The notes under the pieces: model-generated
What the model was told of the DNA's origin: nothing
Database searches by the model: none
The model's input: only the letters and a program-made list of their open reading frames with translations
Shown: positions 17,389 through 23,909 of the stretch, piece after piece
Numbering within the stretch: position 1 is the stretch's first letter
Layout: every line of letters begins with the position of its first letter
Made by a program: the position numbers and the translations under genes
From: Gemmatimonas sp.
GTDB lineage: Bacteria; Gemmatimonadota; Gemmatimonadetes; Gemmatimonadales; Gemmatimonadaceae
Reading direction: 5' to 3'
Length of the DNA stretch: 64,000 nucleotides
Assembly: GCF_031426495.1 (NCBI RefSeq)
Contig: NZ_JANPLK010000043.1
Span: 62,001 to 126,000 of the forward strand

Positions 17389-17467
17389 CGCGCGCTCGAC
17401 TGGCGGCGTGAGGGAGATGATCTCGCGGCTGATGTGCGTCTACCTAATTCTGAGAGGGCGAAGCCGA

Positions 17468-17962
17468 TCAGCGTCCGTTGCCGGACACCGAGGAGTACCG
17501 TCCCGTCCGGTCGTATGGACGGGTGAAATTGCCGAGCGGTGTGGAGACAGTGAAATCGCCGCGCACGCGGTAGTTCACCGTGCCGGCCGTGACCAGAGAC
17601 CGACCAGCCGCGCCGAGGCCGGCGTAGGTGAAACGTACGGGCAAGCGCACCAGCGAGGAGTCGTTCTCTGGCACCACGAACCGACCGTCAAGCGCACCAC
17701 TTCCGAGCTTGATGGTGTCCACATCCACTTGATACGTCATACTTAGCGCGTCGAGCTTGTAGCCATTCGGGTTGTAGACCGAGAGCACAACGTCGACGCT
17801 GCCCCCGGTGAGCCCGAGGCCCGTCACGTTGAACTCACGCAGCGTCACCACTGGTTCCTTGAACGTCGCGCGTCCAAGCGTGGCGCACGCGGCACCGCCC
17901 GTGGTCAACGCCACGACTGCTCCCGCCGTCATCCAGCGCCGTACAGCCCTCGTCATGCGCAT
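17468..17962 (-). CDS. LEA14/WHy-type lipoprotein
   Basis: This 164-residue protein has a signal peptide ending in a lipobox-like TTGGAAC, predicting an outer- or inner-membrane lipoprotein. The mature part resembles the LEA type 2/WHy fold: VVTLREFNVTGLGLTGGSVDVVLSVYNPNG-type strands with the conserved NPN, then SLVRLPVRFTYAGLG and a final YRVRGDFTV segment. Related proteins are linked to desiccation or stress protection, but function here is not established. It lies between rarA and hflX on the same strand, with about 100 bases on the rarA side. Confidence 0.75.
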   Translation of the reverse strand: MRMTRAVRRWMTAGAVVALTTGGAACATLGRATFKEPVVTLREFNVTGLGLTGGSVDVVLSVYNPNGYKLDALSMTYQVDVDTIKLGSGALDGRFVVPENDSSLVRLPVRFTYAGLGAAGRSLVTAGTVNYRVRGDFTVSTPLGNFTRPYDRTGRYSSVSGNGR

Positions 17963-18067
17963 CTCATATCCCCAGAGCTGAAAGGTCTGCTCCCAAGTTT
18001 CCGGTGGCGTCGGAATCGACGGCGCACCGAGTCCTTGAATGGTACCCGTCCCCTCGGTCGTGTTCCG

Positions 18068-19384
18068 TCACTCGACAACGGGAGGCCCGCCACGTTCGGC
18101 CCACCACGCGAGACGTTTGGCGATCTGCTTCTCCTCGCCGACCGATAGAGGATGATAGTAGGTCTGCCCTTGGAGTTCCGGTGGCTGATACGGTTGCGCA
18201 ACAAACGCCCCGGGATGATCGTGCGGATACTCGTACGGCACGCGGCGATCGGGATCGGCGCGCAGATGCATCTCCGAATTGAGCAGATGCGCCGGCACGG
18301 GCACGGACGGTGATTCCGCGGCGGCCGCGCGGGCCGCTGCCCATCCGAGGTACAGTCGATTCGACTTCGGCGCGACGGCGCAGTACACGGCCGCTTGCGC
18401 CACCGCCCGTTCACCTTCCGCGGGCCCGAGTCGGCGGAACGTCTCCCAGGCGGTCATCACGATGCCGATCGCTTGCGGATCCGCGAGACCGATATCCTCC
18501 GTCGCCATGGCCGCCAACCGACGCAAGAAGATCTGCGGGTCTTCGCCGGCCTGGAGGCCGCGCGCCAGCCAGTACAGCACGGCGTGCGGGTCACTGCCGC
18601 GCAGCGACTTATGAAAGGCCGACAGCACCGCGTTGCGGTCGACATCGACGCGATCGTAGCTCACGACGCGTGTTCCGAGCGCATCGGCCAAGGCGTCACG
18701 CGTGAGCGCGGCACCGGTCGGGAGCATCTGCGCGACCGCCTCCAGCGCACCGAGCGCACGACGCGCGTCGCCATCGGACTGCTCCGCGAGCCAGCGCAGC
18801 GTGTCCGGATCTGCCTGCACCCGTAAAGCACCAAGACCGCGATGTTCGTCGGCCAGCGCGCGCGCGCATACGCTGACGACGTCTTCGATCGTGAGTGGAC
18901 GGAGCGCGTACACGCGAGACCGTGACAGCAACGCGCCCACCACCGCGAAGCCGGGCACCTCGGTCGTTGCCCCACACAACGTGATCACACCATTCTCGAC
19001 GTGTGGCAGTAATGCATCCTGCTGCGACTTCGCCCAACGGTGGATTTCATCGATCACCACCAGCGTGCGGCGCCCTTCAAAGTTGCGACGCTTCTCCGCG
19101 TCGGCGACGATTTCACGAAGACGTGGGATGCCGTCGGTAACCGCGTTCAGGACCACGACCGTCTGCTGCATGTATCGGCCGATCAGACTGGCAATCGTGG
19201 TCTTGCCCGTCCCACTGGGACCGGTCAGAATCACGCTCCCGATCGTGCCGTTCCGGATCGCATCGCCAAGCGGTCGACCGGGAGCGAGCAGATGCTGCTG
19301 TCCGACGACGTCTTCGAGGCGTTCCGGGCGCATACGAGCCGCCAGTGGCTCCGGTGAACTCGCCGCGAACAGGGTGGCGCTCAT
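18068..19384 (-). CDS. rarA: Replication-associated recombination protein A (RarA/MgsA) AAA ATPase
   Basis: RarA acts at stalled forks and is related to clamp-loader ATPases. The 438-residue protein starts MSATLFAASSPEPLAARMRP and has Walker A GPSGTGKTT and Walker B VVIDEIHRW. The lid and C-terminal tetramerisation domain follow (LNSEMHLRADPDRRVPYEYP, KRLAWWAERGG). The usual sensor motif GATTENPSF reads GATTEVPGF, and DEIHRFNK reads DEIHRWAK, so some family positions have drifted. The open frame extends to 20011 but the ATG at 19382-19384 matches the family. It overlaps the preceding gene's stop as ATGA. Confidence 0.9.
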   Translation of the reverse strand: MSATLFAASSPEPLAARMRPERLEDVVGQQHLLAPGRPLGDAIRNGTIGSVILTGPSGTGKTTIASLIGRYMQQTVVVLNAVTDGIPRLREIVADAEKRRNFEGRRTLVVIDEIHRWAKSQQDALLPHVENGVITLCGATTEVPGFAVVGALLSRSRVYALRPLTIEDVVSVCARALADEHRGLGALRVQADPDTLRWLAEQSDGDARRALGALEAVAQMLPTGAALTRDALADALGTRVVSYDRVDVDRNAVLSAFHKSLRGSDPHAVLYWLARGLQAGEDPQIFLRRLAAMATEDIGLADPQAIGIVMTAWETFRRLGPAEGERAVAQAAVYCAVAPKSNRLYLGWAAARAAAAESPSVPVPAHLLNSEMHLRADPDRRVPYEYPHDHPGAFVAQPYQPPELQGQTYYHPLSVGEEKQIAKRLAWWAERGGPPVVE

Positions 19385-19950
19385 CGGGCGATCGAGCGGG
19401 CGCCCGCCGGCGCGCCCGTCTGCAAGCCGAGTCTCGCGGCGGCGGATGCCAACGCGGTGGCCAGCTCCGACGAGGGGGCGAGCATGGTGCGCGACGGAAC
19501 CCAGACCGCGGCCGGTGGCTCGGCCCGTTCGGAAAGCCCCAACCCATCTAGCAGAAAGTACCAGCGATCCGAACGTGAGTAGATCACGAGCAGCAGCTCG
19601 GGCGTGAGCGACAGCTGATCGTCCGGCCCGAACACCGACATCTCCACGCCCCCGTACGTCGCCAGCGGAAAGCGCAGACGCCCGAGCGCGTCGCGCAGAT
19701 CCGGCAGCGCGACGTCGAAGCCCGCCCATTCTGTACCGCTTCGCAGATCGCTCATCACGACATCGACAGCGGGATCGAGATGCAGCGTCAAGGCGTGCAG
19801 CAGGTCGACGGCGCGTTCTGCCGTCGTCCCGATGCGCGCGACGTGCACGCCGGCATCCTTCGACGCGACAAACCAATCCGACACCGGACGGAAGCGCCCG
19901 GCCTCGTCGCCGCCCGACGGCGACATCGCGTTTCGCATTTGGAGATTCAT
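19381..19950 (-). CDS. Unknown protein coupled to rarA
   Basis: I do not recognise this 189-residue protein. It lies in frame between cca (8-base gap) and rarA, and its stop overlaps the rarA ATG (ATGA), so it is almost certainly translated. It has no signal peptide or membrane span. The middle contains AERAVDLLHALTLHLDPAVD and a strand-rich stretch around EMSVFGPDDQLSLTPEL followed by YSRSDRWYFLLDGLGL. The C-terminal third is Ala-rich and helical. There are no cysteines or obvious catalytic motifs. Position between a tRNA-processing enzyme and a fork-repair ATPase does not identify a role. Confidence 0.7.
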   Translation of the reverse strand: MNLQMRNAMSPSGGDEAGRFRPVSDWFVASKDAGVHVARIGTTAERAVDLLHALTLHLDPAVDVVMSDLRSGTEWAGFDVALPDLRDALGRLRFPLATYGGVEMSVFGPDDQLSLTPELLLVIYSRSDRWYFLLDGLGLSERAEPPAAVWVPSRTMLAPSSELATALASAAARLGLQTGAPAGARSIAR

Positions 19951-19958
19951 GCGCCCGG

Positions 19959-21239
19959 TCAGGCGGTTTCAGAGAGACTGGCGAGGTCGCGTGCCGCCTC
20001 GAGCAGCGCATCCCGTGTGTTCGCAGCGGGGTCGTCGATCACCCGCTGCAGGAGCGCATGCAACAATCGCCCCAACGCCGGTCCGATCGCGATACCCGCA
20101 CTGCGCAGATCGTCGCCATCGATTGCGAGATCGGCCAGTTCGATGGGCTCTCGGAAGGCGATCGTGAGCAGGCGTCGGTGAAGCCGACGCACCAAGGCCG
20201 GACTCACCCCTCCCATCGCGCTCCACTGGGCGGCGGCCAGGCGCACAAAGCCCGCCACTCGTAATCGCCCGACGTTCGCCGCCAGGCGCCGAAGTTCGGC
20301 GTCAGCTGGGAGGACACCCGAGGCCATCGTTTCGGCGAGCGATGGCCCGAAACGGCTCCACCGATCCACGAGCGACGACACGTTGGAAGTGTCCTGATTC
20401 GAAAAGCGGAGGTCGCGTAATGCCCGCTCCGCCGGCTTGGCGCCGCCCTCGCTGAAGAGTGCGGCGACACGCAGGGTCTTCCGGAGCGGACGACCGGCTA
20501 AGCCGGGGCGAGGCAAGGCGTCGATGGCGCGTAACGTGTCGTCGCGGACCTCGGCCAACATCGGTACCAGCGACGCGAATGCCCCCGCCTCTCGCCACCG
20601 AACGAACGCCACCGACGGAGCCAGCACCTGTTCCATGGTTTTCTCAAGCTCCTGCTTCACCCGCTCGGGAGACAACCGCGTGAGAAACGGTGCACTCTCG
20701 ACGATCGCCGCCCAGGTGTCCGGCGCGATCTCGAAGCCGAATCGCGCCGCGAAGCGGATCGCCCGCAGCGCTCGCAGCCGGTCTTCGCGCATCCGCGCGT
20801 CGGCCTCTCCGACGGCGCGTACCACGCGACGCGTCAGATCGATCTGCCCACCAAAGGGGTCGTGCAGACGGTGATCGATCGGATCGTACGCGATAGCGTT
20901 GATCGTGAAATCGCGACGTGCCAGGTCCTCATCCAGCGAGGCGCCGAACTCCACGACGGCGTGCCGCCCGTCGGTCTTCACATCCCGGCGAAAGGTCGTC
21001 ACCTCATGCATGACGTGGTCGCGGTCGAGCACACCGATCGTTCCGAATTCGATCCCAACCGGCACGGTGCGGCGGAACAGCTTCCGGACTTGCGTCGGCG
21101 TCGCCGCGGTCGCGAGATCCCAGTCAAGGTGGGCCTCCCCCAGCAGCGCGTCGCGCACGGCTCCGCCGACGCACCAGGTTTCGAAGCCCGCCTGCTGGAG
21201 CGTGCGAGCGATGTCGATGACCTGGCCGGGGGTGCGCAA
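19959..21239 (-). CDS. cca: CCA tRNA nucleotidyltransferase / poly(A) polymerase family
   Basis: This protein adds or repairs the CCA end of tRNAs, which is needed here because both tRNA genes in the window lack an encoded CCA. The nucleotidyltransferase head shows CVGGAVRDALLGEAH with the catalytic DWDLATAATP, then RRDFTINAIAYD and EDRLRALRAIRFAARFGF. A helical body and tail follow. The frame is open to 21455, but the SDR gene ends at 21263. A TTG at 21237-21239, just after GTGGGAAC, gives 426 residues and the expected N terminus. The start is inferred. Related poly(A) polymerase PcnB cannot be excluded on sequence alone. Confidence 0.88.
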   Translation of the reverse strand: MRTPGQVIDIARTLQQAGFETWCVGGAVRDALLGEAHLDWDLATAATPTQVRKLFRRTVPVGIEFGTIGVLDRDHVMHEVTTFRRDVKTDGRHAVVEFGASLDEDLARRDFTINAIAYDPIDHRLHDPFGGQIDLTRRVVRAVGEADARMREDRLRALRAIRFAARFGFEIAPDTWAAIVESAPFLTRLSPERVKQELEKTMEQVLAPSVAFVRWREAGAFASLVPMLAEVRDDTLRAIDALPRPGLAGRPLRKTLRVAALFSEGGAKPAERALRDLRFSNQDTSNVSSLVDRWSRFGPSLAETMASGVLPADAELRRLAANVGRLRVAGFVRLAAAQWSAMGGVSPALVRRLHRRLLTIAFREPIELADLAIDGDDLRSAGIAIGPALGRLLHALLQRVIDDPAANTRDALLEAARDLASLSETA

Positions 21240-21262
21240 GTTCCCACGAGACGCTGCGCTCG

Positions 21263-22015
21263 CTATCCGCAGAGCACGCTCCCGCCGTTCACATTCAGAA
21301 TTTCGCCGGTCACATGCCGAGCCAACGGGCTGGCCAGAAAGAGAACGGGTCCGGCGATGTCCGACGGGGAGGCCACGCGCCCCAATGGGATGGCGGCCTC
21401 GATCCGCTCGCGTCCGGCAGCGAACGGCTTCGCCACGGCCTCGGTATCGACCCACCCGGGCGCCACGGAGTTCACCGTGATATCTCGACTACCGAGCTCA
21501 ACCGCAAGCGACTTCACGAAGGAGATCATCGCCCCCTTCGTTGCCGCGTAGTCGGCGTGACCCGCCTCGCCCCGTTGTCCCGCCGTACTGGATACGAAGA
21601 TCATACGACCACCGTCGCTCATCACTCGCGCCGCCGCCCGCGCCCCGTAGAACATTCCGTCCAGGTTGGTCGCCATCGTGAAACGCCATCGATCATCGTC
21701 GAGCAGCGAAACGGGCAGCGGATCAGGCGGCCAAAAGCCTGAGTTTCCCACATAGATATCCACACCGCCGAAGAGCTGCATGGCTTTATCCACAAAGTCC
21801 TGATTCGCCGTTTTTGTGGACAAATCTCCCATGTGCGAAAAATTCCGCACTTTGTGATTTGTGAGATCTGCAATCACAGCCGCCGCCTCGTTCGAGCGAT
21901 TGCGGTACGCGATTCCCACATCGGCCCCGGCCTGTGCGAGCAAGCGCGCCACGGAAGCGCCAATCCCCCGTGCCCCGCCGGTGACCAGCGCTCGCTTCCC
22001 TTTCAGTGAGATCAT
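21263..22015 (-). CDS. Short-chain dehydrogenase/reductase (FabG-like)
   Basis: This 250-residue classical SDR has the cofactor loop TGGARGIGASVARLL and a substrate-binding NSGFW in place of the usual NNAG. The catalytic triad is Ser in FVSSTAGQRG and YxxxK in DYAATKGAM, followed by SVAPGWVDTE. It ends with HVTGEILNVNGGSVLCG as in 3-oxoacyl-ACP reductases. Substrate is unknown. The change of NNAG to GNSG is unusual for FabG and argues for another substrate. The ATG is preceded by AGGATAGG. The A+T-richer 87-base gap upstream probably holds its promoter, including a TTGACG box at 22053-22058. Confidence 0.88.
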   Translation of the reverse strand: MISLKGKRALVTGGARGIGASVARLLAQAGADVGIAYRNRSNEAAAVIADLTNHKVRNFSHMGDLSTKTANQDFVDKAMQLFGGVDIYVGNSGFWPPDPLPVSLLDDDRWRFTMATNLDGMFYGARAAARVMSDGGRMIFVSSTAGQRGEAGHADYAATKGAMISFVKSLAVELGSRDITVNSVAPGWVDTEAVAKPFAAGRERIEAAIPLGRVASPSDIAGPVLFLASPLARHVTGEILNVNGGSVLCG

Positions 22016-22102
22016 GCCAAGCCTATCCTGTGAAAGTACATGACACGTCGTGCGTCAAGTAGTTAAGTGAAAAGGGTTTATCGTTCAGAATTGGACAGTT
22101 CT

Positions 22103-22708
22103 TCACAACGTCTGTTCGATCGCGTCACAGATCGCGTGCTGAATACAGAGATGTATCTCCTGCGCCCGGTCGGTCCGATCCGTCGGCACCACCACGGTGT
22201 GATCCGCCAGCAGTCGCAAGGCGCCGCCGTCCCGTTTCGTGAGGGCCAGCACCGGAATGCTCTTCGCCTTGGCCGCCTCAGCGGCACGCAGGACGTTTGG
22301 AGAATTTCCGCTGGTCGAATGGATGATCAAGAGATCGCCACTTTTCCCAAGGGCTTCTATCTGACGAGAAAATATGTGATCGAACCCGAGGTCGTTGCCC
22401 GCCGCCGTGATCAACGAGGTGTCGGTGGTCAGGGCGATGGCGGGGTAGGCGCGACGGTTTCGCATGTAGCGAACGACGTACTCTGTGGCCATGTGTTGCG
22501 CGTCGGCTGCCGATCCGCCGTTCCCGCAGAATAGGAGCGTTCCCCCCTGATTCACCGTGGTGCGCACCATCTCGAGCGCGCGCTCGATCTCCGGCGCGAG
22601 GTCACGGGCGACCTGTTCGGCCGTCGCTGCCAGCTCCGTCAGAGCGGCAAGCAACGGGGCAACGGACGCGTCTGGAGCGTTCTGCGGGCCTTGATCGGCG
22701 TGGGTCAT
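22103..22708 (-). CDS. gmhA: Phosphoheptose isomerase GmhA
   Basis: GmhA converts sedoheptulose-7-phosphate to D-glycero-D-manno-heptose-7-phosphate, the first step of ADP-heptose synthesis. The 201-residue SIS-domain protein shows CGNGGSAADAQHMATEYVVRY, IALTTDTSLITAAGNDLGF and HSTSGNSPNVLRA, followed by the C-terminal active-site helix (EIHLCIQHAICDAIE). It lies downstream of the CpsB-like phosphatase with a 30-base gap. The next enzyme (HldE kinase) is 7 kb away on the other strand, so the heptose pathway is split. Confidence 0.92.
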   Translation of the reverse strand: MTHADQGPQNAPDASVAPLLAALTELAATAEQVARDLAPEIERALEMVRTTVNQGGTLLFCGNGGSAADAQHMATEYVVRYMRNRRAYPAIALTTDTSLITAAGNDLGFDHIFSRQIEALGKSGDLLIIHSTSGNSPNVLRAAEAAKAKSIPVLALTKRDGGALRLLADHTVVVPTDRTDRAQEIHLCIQHAICDAIEQTL

Positions 22709-22738
22709 AGCTCGGTATTGGTTCAGGTATCGATCGTC

Positions 22739-23482
22739 TTAGCGACCGAGTATGCGCTTGATGCGTCCAACCAGGCCGTCGCGAAGGGGGGGGACCGGCA
22801 GCGGATCCTCGTCGCCCAGCACCCGCTCGGCGTTCGCCCGCAGCAAAAGGTCCGACTGCTCGTCTGCCCCCCGCTCGGCGAGCCAATCACGAGCGGTGCC
22901 CAGCGATCGGCCATCGCCGTGGTTGTCGGACGCCAGGATGTCGATCAGTCCATCCGCCAGCATGGCCTTGGCCAAGTCCGCAGGCACCCCACGTCCCATG
23001 AGCACCGAGGCGTCGGTTTGAATGACCACTCCCAGCGCTCGCCACTGCCGCACCAACTCCAGCGTGCAGCCGAAGTAGCGCTCCGGATGAGCCAAAATGG
23101 GCGTCCGCCCGCTGCGGGCAATACGACGGAGCTCGCTCGTCGCCCCGCGCGGTAGTCCGCCGCGGGTGAATTCCACCAGCAGCGCCCGGGAGTTCCCCAA
23201 GCAGAGTTCGGGAGCCGTCAATTCGACACCTGGGCTGTCGAGCATGATCTCCCAACCCAGCCGAATGTCCAAGTCGGCCGGCGCCGCGGCGCGCAGCAGC
23301 GCCAGCAGTTCGCCGTGGCGCGCGTACGGCGCGCTCGCGGCCTGACTCGCGTTGAGATGCGGCGTACAAACCAGTACGGTGACGCCCTGAGCCGCGAACC
23401 GCTGGAGCACGGGAATCGAGACGTCGAGAGACGGCGACCCGTCGTCGACGCCCGGCAGCAGGTGCGAATGAATGTCGATCAT
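22739..23482 (-). CDS. CpsB/CapC-type PHP-family tyrosine phosphatase
   Basis: This 247-residue PHP-fold phosphatase has metal-binding motifs DIHSHLLPGVDDGS at the N terminus, CTPHLN, LAHPERY and SDNHGDGR in order. CpsB/YwqE/Wzb-like members dephosphorylate bacterial tyrosine kinases that control capsule or exopolysaccharide export. The ATG at 23480-23482 has a textbook AGGAGG (23491-23496) with 8-base spacing, so the open frame's extension to 23581 is not used. gmhA follows, which suggests a surface-polysaccharide theme. No cognate tyrosine kinase is in the window. Confidence 0.88.
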   Translation of the reverse strand: MIDIHSHLLPGVDDGSPSLDVSIPVLQRFAAQGVTVLVCTPHLNASQAASAPYARHGELLALLRAAAPADLDIRLGWEIMLDSPGVELTAPELCLGNSRALLVEFTRGGLPRGATSELRRIARSGRTPILAHPERYFGCTLELVRQWRALGVVIQTDASVLMGRGVPADLAKAMLADGLIDILASDNHGDGRSLGTARDWLAERGADEQSDLLLRANAERVLGDEDPLPVPPLRDGLVGRIKRILGR

Positions 23483-23540
23483 GACGCGTCCCTCCTGCTG
23501 ACGTGGCGCGGCGATGTGGACATCGCTCGCGTGCGGCGGC

Positions 23541-23909
23541 TCAGGCGCCCAGCGATGCAGGGAGCGCCGCAATTCGGGCAAGGGCGCGAGCGGCCCGGGC
23601 GTCCATCAGCGCCGGTTCGTCGGCGGCCGCTTGGAACGCGTAGGTCACCAGCGCATCGACCGCGAGCAGGTCAAGCGCGGTCGTCCGTGCTGTCGAGCCG
23701 GAGGCGAGCAATGCATCCAGCAACTGCACACCCGCGTCGAGGCACGCCTCGGGCACCTGCTGTACGGGCAGATGCGCAAACGGTTCCAGCAACGCCGAGA
23801 GCCGAACCCGCAGCCCTTCGGGCGGCGCAGGCGTCAGGGCATCGAACCAGCCGCCCACCGTGGTCATCTTCGGGTCCCTCGTACTCACCGCGCCGTTCGT
23901 CGCGCTCAC
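23541..23909 (-). CDS. Small unknown protein coupled to alaS
   Basis: I do not recognise this 122-residue, alanine- and leucine-rich, probably all-helical protein. The GTG start overlaps the alaS stop as GTGA, which supports translation; an in-frame ATG (23865-23867) before MTTVGGWFDAL is an alternative. There is no signal peptide or clear membrane span, and no cysteine apart from one in EACLDAG. It sits between alaS and the CpsB-like phosphatase. The codon pattern and packing look genuine, but function is open. Confidence 0.6.
   Translation of the reverse strand: MSATNGAVSTRDPKMTTVGGWFDALTPAPPEGLRVRLSALLEPFAHLPVQQVPEACLDAGVQLLDALLASGSTARTTALDLLAVDALVTYAFQAAADEPALMDARAARALARIAALPASLGA

Noticed and set aside
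19385..20011. N-terminal extension of the RarA frame
   Set aside because: Arg-rich and overlapping the unknown gene; the family N terminus MSATLFAASS starts at 19384.
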